A stretch of 64,000 nt of DNA from Ehretia macrophylla. Taxonomy: Eukaryota; Streptophyta; Magnoliopsida; Boraginales; Ehretiaceae. The stretch lies in the NCBI GenBank assembly GCA_037974665.1, contig CM075783.1, positions 7,428,762-7,492,761 of the forward strand, written 5' to 3'. Below the pieces are notes generated by a model, which saw only the letters and a program-made list of their open reading frames with translations, ran no database searches and had not been told where the DNA came from. The translations under genes and the position numbers were made by a program. Shown piece after piece: positions 26,379-38,660 of this stretch. Numbering within the stretch: the stretch's first letter is position 1; each line of letters begins with the position of its first letter.

Positions 26379-27019
26379 TCAGCCACAGAATGAAAGGACT
26401 CGACATGGGGATTGGGTACCCAAACCAAGATTCTGCCAGCTAGTCAGAACATCTGACAATTCATTCAGTGTGATCTCAATTCTATGCAGGTGGAAGTCCA
26501 AGATCAAAGGAGAGTAGGATGGCAGAAGAGACTGCAAGATCAAGTCTACCTGAAGCCTGGGATCCATAACGAAACCAAAAGCCTCCAATTGAGTTACCAA
26601 GTAAATCATTCTGAGGCAGTGCTGGCTCACGTCATCCCCTTCTTCAAGTCTCATACTATAAAGCTCACGGGTCAACTGGAATCTCACACACTGACTGTGC
26701 TCACCAAAGGATTCTTCCAATGAACGAATGATATCTACAGAATGAGGAAGCCCCTCATAGAATCGACACAGATCATCACTCATTGATGAAAAATGTATCC
26801 CCTAGAGCGTATGTCATTCTAGACCCATTTATAGTACGTGATCTTGTCAGTCTCGAATGCAGTTTCATCCATAGGAGCAAATGTTGGAACATCCAGAATA
26901 TACTCAATTCTCTCAAATCGGATGACTACTCTTAAACTTTTGTACCATTTCTCGAAGTTTGGTCCAATTAAGTAATCATGATTAAGGATAGACAAAATAG
27001 GATTTATGAATGATGCCAT
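26379..27019 (-). pseudogene. Copia-type gag remnant
   Basis: Two minus-strand pieces in different frames. 27019-26819 (66 residues) has LNHDYLIGPNFEKWYKSLRVV, the N-terminal Copia gag signature. 26783-26379 (134 residues) has a UBN2-like region (FGEHSQCVRFQLTRELYSMRLEEG, VTQLEAFG, LILQSLLPSY). A frameshift in 26784-26818 separates them. No zinc knuckle follows. Gag would form the particle; no enzyme is encoded nearby. Confidence 0.8.
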
Positions 27020-29017
27020 TTATAAACTGCAGAAAAGGTAAATATAACAGAAAGTAAGATTGCAGGCTAACAAGAATATATGTAAAGCTATTAAATTGCA
27101 AAATAAAATAGCTACTCTCACTATTTGTTTTAAATCTCATCCTCCTTAAATGAGAAAACAAGAATCTATGAGAAGACTCTAAGTGGGATGACCAAGTTCC
27201 TATGACTAGACATATTTCTCAAACATTTGTGGCTATGTTGAAACATGAATACTAAAGGTCAACAGCTCTTTGTTGTCTATTTCTCTAAATAGGGTATGGT
27301 CTACTTTAGTCCCTAAATCACTTTAGTCCCAAACCTTTGTGGTTATGTTGATTAAGTGATCTAGTTAGATTGGACTCGCCATCACTTAGTTATCCGTTAA
27401 ATTGAATCAATAATCTCGAACCTTTGTCGCTATGTTGGTCGTTAGATTTTGGAAGATAACCACATCTCTATGTTTCATTCTACGATTTTAATAAAATTAT
27501 TTTGAAACAAATCCTCTACCTTTGGGTAAGAATGATTGTATTCATATAGGTCTTATTAAATATCCTAGGATAGCGGAGGACTACGATAAAACTCCTTTTA
27601 CCTTCTTTTTTTTTGTTAATCTAATATTTGTTTGCACATAGGGAGTCATTGTGATCTCATCATACAATCATACATTTAACATACTACAAGCTAATAATCA
27701 CAATTATATCAAATAATATAATATAAATGCAATAAATGTTAAATGGTGGATCATGGGCTTAGGTTTGGGCCTATAGAAATAAAACCATTCTATAATAAGA
27801 TCTTCAACTCCTTGAAATCTTCAATGGGCCTTCAACTCCTTGGAAATCCAATGGGCCTTCTTGTTAGCACCTCTTTGAAGAATTACATAAATGACCTCAC
27901 TACATAATTCTCTCAAAAGACAATAAATAAATTGAGACTTATACCTCATATTATAACTCAATAACTTTTGATCCTAAAGCCCAAATCCATGATCAAATTC
28001 ACTATTCTCAAAGTGAATAAATATGCATGATTATTCATATTAAATATATAATAATCAACATATAATATGTTAGCATTCAAGTCAAATTTACTCATCAAGC
28101 ATGAAAAATTAAACTAAGCTCATACCCTATTGCATAATCATAAAACCCCTTTTATTAATGCAAGTTATGATGGCCCTATTAATTCATAACCCATTATAAT
28201 TAATAATATTCACATGCAAGCCCAAAACTTAAAGAAAAACACAAGTCCGTGGCCCAATCACATAAAGTGGCCCAATAGATCAAAATCAAGCACAAGTAGA
28301 TGTACATAAGGCCCAAGCCCAAATCAACATGTCTCTTAAGGCCGACATACATTAACTATAGCCCAATAGTCCTTTAAAAGTATTATAATATAATCAACTT
28401 TTAACTTTCTTAAATTTAGAAATATCCTAATACAACACATTATAGTATTTCAAATTTCAAGATTAGGACATTAAGGCCTTCAACTATGTGAAATCCATTT
28501 TGCTATTTTTCAAGACATATAACAAGTTGCATTTTTTACTATTAAACATTTTAATCATCAAATAGTCCTCAACACAATCATATGCATGACCATATTAAAA
28601 TAAGCTTAAAACTACTTTTAAACTTTCATTCTAACACATGCATATAATAGACATATACTTTTGAGGGCTTAAGGCAACTACCATCAACTTTATATGTTCA
28701 TCAAAAAGCAAAAATCCATTCATGTACAAACATTGTGGATTCGGCCAAGGCAACAAGAAAAGGCAAAACTTGTCCTTTTTCAACTTTTGACTTTACATTA
28801 TGCTAAAAAGATCTATTCTCAATAACATTCTTTTATCTTTTCACCTACTTAGGATAATCTTCATTGGTAAAGATAAACATGCAAAGACCAAATCCATTAT
28901 TTCTCCTTACATATAGCAACATCTAACAAGAAGATTCATTATCCCAAAATTGCATGTGAGATTCAGCCATCATGAAGCATAAATTCAAACATGCATGTAG
29001 AAAACAACACTTATTTT
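27020..29017 (-). other. Untranslated leader of the Copia-type element, outer part interrupted
   Basis: The sequence is non-coding and A/T-rich, between the gag start and the nested solo LTR. It resumes at 31540-31705 up to the PBS. No gene is visible. Confidence 0.5.
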
Positions 29018-31534
29018 GTCACGCCCCAACCCAACCCCACGCTAAAAGGTTAAGTCCTGACCCGATAAACGGACAGAGTCTCCTCTGTACCATGGACTAT
29101 CTGGTTGCCTGTAAATAGAAAAATAAAGCCACAAATATAAACCTCATCATTCTCCAACTATAACTCCAACAATTCCCAGCTTCAAGACCATCAAAACCTT
29201 AAGCAAAACCAGACTTCTCAACATACAAGCATGCAAGGTTAAAGACATTGAAAATTCATTCTTTTTAGTGTACTTGTCTTACCACTCTAACATTATCATA
29301 TTAACATTCTTATAAATTAAAGCTAACCAACCAACCAACTTTGTTATCACACAAGCATGCAACAAAATAGCAAGCAGAGTTATAAGTCATTACATGCCGC
29401 TACTACACAACCCTACTACATGATTCTATCTTTTACAAGCCTTCAAATACACAAATATACATAAGCCCATAGGCTCAAAATAGAATATAATACAAGCAAG
29501 TTTTCACATGGACCAACAAACAAACACTCCACCTCAAGCAGTAAACACACAGTAAACAAGACAACTCCTCCAACTGCACCTATTCATCTCCCTCAATGGC
29601 TAAGAGTTGAGGGTCTATCTCAGTACCTCCTGAAACATGTTAGCGAGGTATGAGCAACCACAATTGCCCAATTAGGGATATAGTCTACCGGAGCATGAAA
29701 TGCAACAGTTAACACAAATAAAGCATTTAAACAACTAATGAACAATTTAAATAATAAGTTACCACACATTAAAAAGGATACGATTCGCTTTAACCCCAAC
29801 ACTCCAGAATTCACTTGATTTTCAATCACGAACCACGAACCTCGATCAATGTGTCGACATAACCCCAAACACTCTAGTGGGTGTATTCCGGATGTACACC
29901 AAAAATTCTATGACCCAACACCCCCTGGCAATCTCCGAACCAGGCGAATGAGGGACTCGAGCACGGAGACCGAATATCCACTAGCAAGCTCACTACCGCC
30001 CAACCGATATTTAATACATCCACCTCTGACACTATAGTTGCACAACCACTATGTAATGCACTTAATCCAATGACAATATAACAATAATATAAAGCAATAG
30101 CACATAGGAGGGACAACAAATTAGGTTGCCCTCGAAAACAACTAAGATATAAGCGTTAACATGAAATTAGCTAAATGAACATAAAGGGGTCAATGACATA
30201 TTTCTCACAAAACTTTACTAAAAGCTCACAATTGTCTTAGAAATGCATTTAACCACATTATAAGCATCTACAAGATAGTAGGTGTGCAAAACAAACAACT
30301 TACCACATTTCCTCCTTTGTAACTTAAGCTATTGGTTCCAAATCGAAAGACAATGTTCTAGATTCACAAGCGAGCTATTACTTACTTCTAATTACACCTT
30401 ATGGCACCCCCAGGTCTCTCAAAATTACCCAAATACCCACGTTTACCACAAAAGCCCTGATTATCCCTTTGTGCGTTTGTACTACACGTACCCTAACCGA
30501 AGCTCAATCGAGAGTTAGAAAAGCACATTTAGTACCTACTTACCCTAAAGATACCAAATGTAATGCCAAATCAACCCAGATTTACAACACACCCGAAACC
30601 CCTTGGTAAATTTGGCTAAATTCATATTTTTACTAAGTCCTGAGCAATTAAACCACACAGGGTCATTAATCTACCTTCATTAACATCTAAAGCACCTAAT
30701 TAAAGCATTGAATCAATCTCAAGAGCACATTTTCTCAAAACCCTAAAAAAAATTACTATTCACTACCCTACAATTAAATAATCGAGTTTAACCATTAAAA
30801 AAATTAAACAATTACATAAATATAGTCTCTACAACATGTAGGTATCATATAAAGCAAGTTTTAACCAATTCATGAGCAATTAACAAATCACAAAATTTCA
30901 TTTTATGTCAAAATATTGAATTCACAAAAATGATGCAAAATCCCTCACCAAATGCGCGTAGGAGCTAAGAGGAAGCTAGAAAACCCTTGGAAGTGCTTGA
31001 TCCTAGCTTAGTAGGGCTTGAAATCAAGATTTGATGAAATAATTTTTTTTCTTTTTCTCTTGGCAGCTTATCGGGTTTGGGGAGGGATATGGGTGGTATT
31101 TTTATAATTGTTTTGAGCTAAGTGTATGCATATGTATGTTATTATGTATATATAATATATGGACTATGTATTTGTTTTAAGTTGACAACAATTTTGAGCC
31201 CAAAATAACTTGTAAAATCTACTTAAATTAAATCCAAGATGAAATTAAATGTTAGCTAGATCAAAATCAATGTTAAATTGTATTTTACTATTCACTCAAA
31301 TCGCTAAAACATTTTCTAAACGAATGCTCCTAATGCGAATTACTCAAATGCTCATTTTTCTCCTTCATCAAATAGGTAATATAACTTAGGAAAAATGTTA
31401 ATTCATAGAAAATAAGTGGTTGAAAATTATAATGAATAGTAACTAAAGAGAAATAATTAAAAAGGCACATTTAAAATGCACAAGTAGTGAATCCAACAGT
31501 TGATAGAAGTACGATAGTGATCTCGGGCGTCACA
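29018..31534 (-). mobile_element. Solo LTR, relative of the 8197-18220 chromovirus
   Basis: This 2,517 bp LTR has TGTCACGCCCCAACCC and GGGCGTCACA ends like the chromovirus LTRs, and shared internal phrases (GGACAGAGTCTCC, CTGTTGCAT, ACCCCAAACACTC). TSD TATTT is exact on both sides (29013-29017 and 31535-31539). No internal domain is present, so it arose by LTR-LTR recombination. It is inserted in the leader of the Copia-type element. Confidence 0.9.
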
Positions 31535-31705
31535 TATTTCCTCAAGATCTACATAAACAAACTAAGATCCAAACTAGATTTAGATCATACAAACATGTAG
31601 ACATAGGGCATACTTCAAACATGCATATTTCATATGCTAACACACGGCCCAAAAGCAAACATACATACGGCTAAAGAAGTTAATTTAATGGACATCAAGA
31701 ACCAT

Positions 31706-31717
31706 GCTCTGATACCA
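31706..31717 (-). promoter_or_regulatory. Primer-binding site of the Copia-type element
   Basis: The minus strand reads TGGTATCAGAGC two bases from the 5' LTR. It matches initiator tRNA-Met. Confidence 0.85.
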
Positions 31718-32160
31718 CTTGAAAGTACTAGCCAACATTATAGATCATGTCACTACATATGCATAAGTTGGATTCAAGATCGTAGAATAGTATTATGGAC
31801 AACTAGCTAAGGCCGAAAATGACTACGACATATTTCAAAAATCTTAGCTAACATCAACATATATTATTCTATCAATGTCCATAAACTGGTTAAGCTCAAA
31901 TTAAAACATATATATATCAACTATATATATATAATCAAAGGGTGATACAAGGTATACCTCGTGTAGTCAACTTTGAAGAAGATGAAGCTTGAAGACTAGC
32001 CTTTGAATCCTTCTAACTTGAAGGCCCTAGTTGGTCCACCAAGTATCCAAAGCTCTACCACCGCTTGAAGATTAAATGTGCTAGTATATCCTCAAGTTTT
32101 TGAAGCTATGGTTGTATGTCTCAAAGCAAAACAATAACTATTTCTTCTCTTTTTTGCTAT

Positions 32161-32280
32161 GGCCAAAACTTACTAGGAAAAGAATGAAGCCTTCTTGTTT
32201 CTTAGTTAGTGTGTGTGTATGGCCAAAACTTACTAGGAAAAGAATGAAGCTTTCTTGTTTCTTAGTTAGTGTGTGTGTCG
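32161..32280. repeat. 60-bp tandem duplication in the 5' Copia-type LTR
   Basis: Two near-identical 60-bp units begin GGCCAAAACTTACTAGG at 32161 and 32221. The other LTR has a single copy near 22599, so the duplication arose after insertion. Confidence 0.85.
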
Positions 32281-32524
32281 TGTGTATGAGAGGCAATAGG
32301 TTAGAGAGAGAGTATTGTCATCTAATATTAATATAAGCTATTAACATAATAAGTGACCAATCACAATTGTCACATTTTCATGACAAGCCATGCAAGCCTT
32401 TAGATCTCAATCATTAGCATTAGATGATAAGATAACAATTTTCTCTCTCCTCCTTAGCTTGGCCAAAATTTGTGAATGGATGGAAAAAGAATGTTGTCAT
32501 CTATTATTATATATATATGAAATA

Positions 32525-32527
<3 letters not shown>

Positions 32528-32615
<88 letters not shown>

Positions 32616-32627
32616 TTATTTATTTAT
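32528..32627. repeat. Long (TA)n microsatellite followed by (TTTA)n
   Basis: About 41 TA repeats, then a few TTTA units. The equivalent site of the other LTR has a much shorter AT run. Translations of this tract are meaningless poly-Tyr/Ile. Confidence 0.95.
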
Positions 32628-34183
32628 AATCCTACTTTATTAGATAGCCAATCACAATTGCTTTCTTCTAAAGTTAAAGTCATGCAAATCCTAGGATTGT
32701 AATCATTGCAATCCAAAGGTTAACTTTATTCTCTCTCTTGACACTTGGCAAAAAGGTTATATCATCAAAAGCAAATGCTATGATTTATTTGTTTTTATTC
32801 AAGACTCAATCCTAGCCATCCAATTCAAATTCAAATGACTAAGATTGATAACATGGACTATCTTAGTTATCAATCTCTACATGCATACGCCACATGTAAA
32901 TATCTAGTCATTAATTTGTAATTCACCTTTTGACAACTAGGATGATGATATGACATTTCACAAATTACATCACCATAACAAATATATATTATATAAACTC
33001 CTTCATATATATATTATTTTTTCCCATTCTAATATCTATTAGAATAAATACATTGAAACTACTTTTCAATAATTACAGTTTGGCCCTAAAAGTTTTAGTA
33101 ATTATAATTTGACCCTAAAACTTTTTGAAATTATACTTTTGGCCCAAATAGTAACATAGATGACTTTTAACACTTTAAAGCCACCAACCATATTAAACAA
33201 GCTTCCGGTGAACTTATTCATGCTACTTATTAGTGTGTGACCTTCTAGATTCACAACCGCGTACCAATGAGGGACCGATATACCTCCTTATCTATTTCGA
33301 AAATGTCTCTGTCATTTACCGAAATACCCTCATGCTCATGAGTGACGTACTAGCAATGAACGTTTCATGAGAATGTATACGATAATGAAGACAATGTCTT
33401 TTATGAATCTATTTAACCGTCGAAAATTAGCGTCCAGTCCGATCCTTCTATTAAGAATGCCCCAATCGGGAAAGGACCATGAAATGGTTAAGTCCACCTC
33501 CGATACTATATATAAATTTGAACTAGTGAAACGAGAGATGACTACCATCGAAAAACCCCTTTCTGTTACTTCATACTCGCCTTGGCCAAGGACTTGCTCG
33601 TTTAACGACAGATCTCAGATATCATAGGACATCACCTCATACCGGAGGTTAACAGATCCTATCTTGACAATTACTTATCGATTCATACCACGGAACTAAA
33701 ACGTGAAAGGCCATAACCCACCTTATAGAAGACGGACATTGTCCAGACGCAGTACTTAGCCCCTGATACAATCGGCAGCCGTAATTTCTCAAGTCTAAGG
33801 ATTAATTTGCACAATTCTCAACTAAATAGTAAACTATTAACCTGAAATCATGCAGTTCACTATTTATTGTCACATTCAATGATTCGTACACTGACGATCA
33901 CTCATATGTTAATTAGTCGACATCATCATGTTGTTCTGGCACTTCACATGCCAACCTTTATCATTAATATAACTATATTAATCAAAGGTAATAACATATG
34001 ATAACCTGTACTCAATTATTCTAGTCCCGATTGAATAATCTGAAGGGTTATGAATCGATTCTTAATGTTTATCATATCGAAGAAAAAGTGTGAAATATCC
34101 TAAACCCTTTTAGAACATTTTTCTTCTCGGATAAGTATTAGGGACATATTCATATCGAAGCGGAGAATATCCCCAACGGAAAA

Positions 34184-35850
34184 AACTAGATCTTTTTTTT
34201 AAAGTTTGAGTCAAATTTTAGTTGATGCAATTGTATTTGTTATTTTGTTAAATTGATGTTAGATTATTGCTAAGTAGATGATAAGGACCAACTTAGTGTA
34301 ATTATAGCTATTTAAAACGGTAGTAGCATGTTTTTTTATTTTTCGGATATTTAATTGATAATTTGGCTTATTTCTTGAATAAATGTAGTTGTAGTAGTTG
34401 AAATTGGAATGCAGTTGCTTCTATGGACTTGTTAATTATTGTGTAATAATATTGTAATGCCAAATTTTTAATTTGAATGTCATGGTGAAAGTCAAAAAAA
34501 TCAGCCTAGTGTACATTGCCATTTTGGACTTGTTGGGCTTGTTTTAGATAGTTTTTCGTTGGTTTCCGAGGAGCTTAATGTAGTTGTTTGGGTGGTCGAG
34601 TGGTAGGAAAAGGTTCGGGGGTTGTTTGATTGTTAGATTGTAAGTTATGATGTTTGGAAGTTTATGTAGTCTTTCTTTGAAATGTCTAAGTGTTGTCTTT
34701 AATTGTTTGGTGTTGATTGTGTGGTTGATAATTGGGTTGTTGTTGAGTAGGCTCGAGATTGAATGCATGTTGAAATGTGTGTTGAGTTTGGATGGCCTAC
34801 TTTGTCATCTAACTTAAGTGTTCTAGAATTGTGTAGTTGATGATTGTTGAAGTGTTGTTTAATTGATTGTTGAATGCTGAAGTGCCAGGAGACAGACAAC
34901 CTACTTAGTTGTTCTCTCGGAATATAATGTGTCAAATATTAATTGTTGTGAGTCATGATAGTGTGTGCTACCTCTCGGGTGGTATCAGGCTTGCCGGGTT
35001 GAAAACGGAATGACTATCATATGTTAACCCCTATCTTGTGTGGTTGGAGAATGATCATAGAATGTGGGGCTAGGTTGTTGTATTCCAAAATGCATTTGGT
35101 GCATGTGTAGGGTTTGTGATTGGTGCACGGGGAGAACGGCTTTAACAAAACAAATGTATCGTATCCTTATTGATTGGTTACTTGTGTTGCTTAAATTGAA
35201 TTGTTGTTAATGATGTTTATTGAGTGTTCATTGTTCCTAGGGTATTTTCCCAAGTGGTAAAGAAAGTGTTTTCAAAACATCCTATTGAACCCTCGTAGAG
35301 CTTTATATTGTATAAGCTCATCTTCTTTGATGTCCTTTCAGGTGTTCCAGATTTAAGGTACATGGAATATGTGGCGTTAGATAATGTGGAGAAGCCCGAG
35401 GCTAGAGTGCTTGCTTGGATGCTTTAAATGTTGTCTTTAAGTTTATGCTTATGTAAATGTATGTAAGTTTGAAGTTTGTAATGTATCAATTGTCTTAAAA
35501 GTTAGTGGATTGTATAATACTAGTTTAGTTGTCTTTCTTTTGGAATATGAATAGGTTGCTAGACTAGTATCATATCTATTATGCATGTATATTGTATAGC
35601 TGGATGTATGTTGTTGAGATTGAGGCATATGTCTTGTTGTTGGAATGTTGTATGGTTGGTTAATGAATGGTGTTGGATGTGTTGTTTGTTGTTGAAGTTA
35701 TTATTGGAGTTGTTGTTGAAGTTGTAGTTGGTTGTGTGATGTTTATTAAGGACTGGTTTAGAGTCATGTTGTTAATATTACAGACGTTATATTATCGAAA
35801 TTCTACCGCGCCCTGACTGATCATAAGTGGAGTCGAGTTGGAGCGTGACA
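34184..35850 (+). mobile_element. Gypsy-type solo LTR, right part
   Basis: This is the continuation of 21578-22156 after the Copia-type element. It ends GGTCGAGTTGG-like then GAGCGTGACA at 35850. It is related to the LTRs at 1-2821 and 61580-64000: all share the GCCTACTTTGTCATCTAACTTA segment. Confidence 0.7.
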
Positions 35851-36273
35851 GCTTCCTTCACCCGAACCATAAATACCAGAAAAGACCCATTGAAATCCAT
35901 CACTCACATTGGTGAAAAGACAAGACATTGAGTGATCTGCAACTAGTCTATCATCATACAACAACATCTCTAGATCCTAAATCACCACAATTTCACACAA
36001 TGATCCCTTAGAAGGAAGAACAACCTAATCACAATCCCTTCTACTCTAAAAGCTTCTAACTAGAGAAATGTCCCAAATCTTAAACTTCGTCTCTTGCAAA
36101 CAAACCAAATCACACTTTGCATCTTTGATACATTTTTTATAACAGATCTTTTTTCCGGCTTCATTGAGCCCCCTAACATTCCACGAAAGAGGTTTAAGTT
36201 CCATAAAAAAATTTGGTATTCCCCAAACCACCACTCTTGTTACCAAAATTGTTTGAGCTCCTTCCCTTTTCAT
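35851..36273 (-). pseudogene. LINE ORF2 start, endonuclease N-terminal part (5' half, part 1b)
   Basis: The minus-strand reading at 36200-36046 gives LSWNVRGLNEAGKK, then CDLVCLQETKF, the start of the plant L1 endonuclease. The sequence continues in degraded frames to 35851, where the solo LTR interrupts it. The domain resumes at 21577. Confidence 0.8.
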
Positions 36274-37750
36274 AATTGATTGAGCATTGCAACCTCTTGA
36301 CCTCCCTACTCGAGGGACCTTGTCTTTTCTTACTTGAAGACTCTAATTTGCCACCCTTTTTGGACTCTTTTTCTTTGTTCAATTCAACTTCCACAATAAG
36401 ATCAAAAAGCTTTTCTTTATACCCATTGAAAAACAACCCAACCGATTTACTAATTTTCCCTATCTGTCTCCTAATTCTACTTAAAAGATAGACATCTTCA
36501 TCTAATTGGGAAACCTTGTCAATGGCATCACCCCAAGCCGAAGGCCCTAAACTCAAACACGACTCAACACAATCCTCACTAACATACGGAACTAAAGCAA
36601 GACAATTAGAGGGGTCAATGTCCTCTCTAATTCCTGAGTCCAATCCGTCTCCCTTTGACTCATCTGTCAAAGCCGTCAACTACAATTCCTTTGTAATAAC
36701 CCAATTAGATTCTCTACCCTGATCCACTACAGACTCTTGAGATACTTGAATGTCAATAAGAATTTGATTTACAAAAATCAAGTTCCATCACCATGGTTGA
36801 TAAAATCCTAGAGGCATTTTCCTCATTCGATTTTACAGATGTCAGATTTTGATTATTTTTGTCTACTCTCACCCAAATTTTCTTTACTTTATGCAACTTA
36901 CGAGAATAATTTCCTCTCCAAAGCCTCACATTTCTACCCAAATGAGCACGTGAAGAGGAAGGTCCTGGATGTTCCTCAGCTTTTGTTTTACCCTTTACCA
37001 CTTTAACTTGTGAGTAGGAAAGTCCCAAATGGTCCTCTAGTTGCTTTTTACCTTTCACCACATCAGCAAAAGACCTTTTTTCCAACATTGAGAAAGATCC
37101 ATCTTTTTCATTTACTTTATCAAATACCAAGTTAGCCTGCCATTTCATTTTACAATTAAGACAATATCCAACTAGAGAAAATGACTTATTTGAAAATTGG
37201 TTCTTTTGAGGAACTGAGTGAGAACCATCTTGGACACCCTCAACTTGACCAAAATGCTTACTAGAAGAGTTAATGGAAGGTTTTTGAACAGTAAATCGCA
37301 ATGCATTTTTCCACCCTGTTAACACTTCATAAAACTTAAGCCATCCCAATGACTCCGGTCCCTCCGAGACAAGAATAACTCTAGTACCCCTATTGTTTAT
37401 CTCAAGTAATTCAAGCATTCGACCCTATCTATTCTTTTTAATTGAAAGGAAAAAAGACCTATCATAAGTTTTGAACCGCCGCCACTATTAGTTCTTTAAA
37501 CATAACCCCAAGTACCAATAAGCCATCGTGCTTCCGCAGCTTCAAGGAAGATAAATAAACTAACTTTATGGGCTTTTTCAAAGATTCGAAGAATAAGTTT
37601 ACCTTCTCCCTCAACATTGAGTTGGAAAAGCTTTCTTTCAATAGACAAAGACTAATATTTGAAAGCAAACTCCCTTCAATCTCCCATAATACTACTTAAA
37701 AAAACTCTGGACAAACCCCAAAAAAACCTAACTAACGTTTGAAAACAGCA
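36194..37750 (-). pseudogene. LINE ORF1 (5' half, part 1a)
   Basis: Minus-strand frames 37668-37462, 37418-36753 and 36679-36194 together look like the ORF1 nucleic-acid-binding protein upstream of a plant L1 ORF2. They have MLELLEINNRGTR, PESLGWLKFYEVL and Lys/Ser-rich tails; the last stretch overlaps the ORF2 start. The frame is interrupted between the pieces. No CCHC knuckle is clear. The order and strand match the endonuclease that follows. Confidence 0.6.
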
Positions 37751-38020
37751 GAGGTGGTATGTGAAAATCACTCGTACAAAAAAGAAGGCGCATGAACACA
37801 CGTGCAGGCTAGGAAAGTAGCAAGGTTGCTGGACGTATGAGAGAATGACCTGACAAAGGTCAGAAAAGAATAGAGAACCTTTGATGCAGGCACATATGTC
37901 TGACGCTCGCTAGGGCTAGAGGCGCGTGACATCACACACATGGTCAGAATCACGCGCCAGGAGCTGGGCTTTTGTTAGAATAGTAGCACGACTCTGATTA
38001 TGTGCTTAGATTTGAAAAAG
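37751..38020. other. Unassigned; possible LINE 5' leader
   Basis: The segment is relatively G+C-richer (CACGCGCCAGGAGC, GAGGCGCGTGACATC). It lies directly upstream of the minus-strand LINE ORF1. No gene is recognised. Confidence 0.25.
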
Positions 38021-38095
38021 GTTAAGGTTAGGGTTAGGGTTTGGTAAAGTGTATAAGCTAGGGTTTAAGTGTATAAAAGTTAGGGTTAAGAGGTT
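38021..38095. repeat. Degenerate telomere-like repeats
   Basis: Several TTAGGG and TTTAGGG-like units (GGTTAGGGTTAGGGTTTGG, CTAGGGTTTAAG, TTAGGGTTAAG) occur within 75 bp. It could be an interstitial telomeric remnant or chance. Confidence 0.4.
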
Positions 38096-38414
38096 GTTAG
38101 GTTAAAGTGTTTAGGATGTTTTAGTAGGTAATGATGGTGTGAGAATGAGGTGCAAGTTATGGAGAGTTAAAGGCTATGGAGATGTTGAAGGTGAAGGTTG
38201 AAAATGAAGGTTAAAGAGAGCATATCATTTGTCAAGTTTTAAATGGACAAGTGAGCTCAAATTCTGGAGCAGCAATTGAAGATTAGATTGTATTATGAAG
38301 AGAGATTAGCTGTTTTGGAGGTATTCGCCATAGATGAGCTTGAAAAAGTAAGAGAAAGTAGAGAGTGTTGAAAAAAACAAATTGTGCCCTAGATCAGGGA
38401 AGAATGGGATTCTT

Positions 38415-38660
38415 CTTTGATAGCTCTTGAAACCATGTAAGAAGAGAAATAAAAAGAAAAATATCTAAGGTGCTTTAATTGAGCTTCATTGATTATTAGA
38501 AATATTACATACACTAGTATTTATAGCATCTTTCTAATACTCACACGTGCTTTGACAGTTATACATTTTCTAACTCTAATGCCAATTGTATTCAGAAGCA
38601 TCTCAAACAATTTGAGAACCTTGGGCGATCATCTAAATGAGAACCTTAATAATTAAGTTT
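38415..38660 (-). mobile_element. Copia LTR and PBS remnant
   Basis: On the minus strand a leader rich in TTTTTATTTCTCTTCTTAC is followed by ATGGTTTCAAGAGCTATC. That resembles the LTR end plus TGGTATCAGAGC PBS of Tork/Ivana-type Copia elements, with substitutions. No partner LTR or coding sequence was found. Confidence 0.4.

Larger units (their letters stand above)
22157..34178 (-). mobile_element. Copia-type non-autonomous LTR retrotransposon with gag remnant (TR-GAG-like)
   Basis: The 5' LTR is 31720-34178 and the 3' LTR is 22157-24593, both on the minus strand. There is a PBS next to the 5' LTR and a purine-rich tract next to the 3' LTR. The duplication GAAAA is at 22152-22156 and 34179-34183. 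LTR ends of the TGTTGGGGATATACCC type are Copia-like. The internal region, about 4.6 kb once the nested solo LTR is removed, encodes only gag remnants. I see no protease, integrase, RT or RNase H. Mobility in trans is inferred. Confidence 0.8.
31720..34178 (-). repeat. 5' LTR of the Copia-type element
   Basis: It aligns with 22157-24593. Differences include a 60-bp tandem duplication, a much longer (TA)n tract and a deletion of about 100 bp near the outer end. Confidence 0.85.

Noticed and set aside
32390..32702. Tyr/Ile-repeat proteins
   Set aside because: They are translations of a (TA)n microsatellite.
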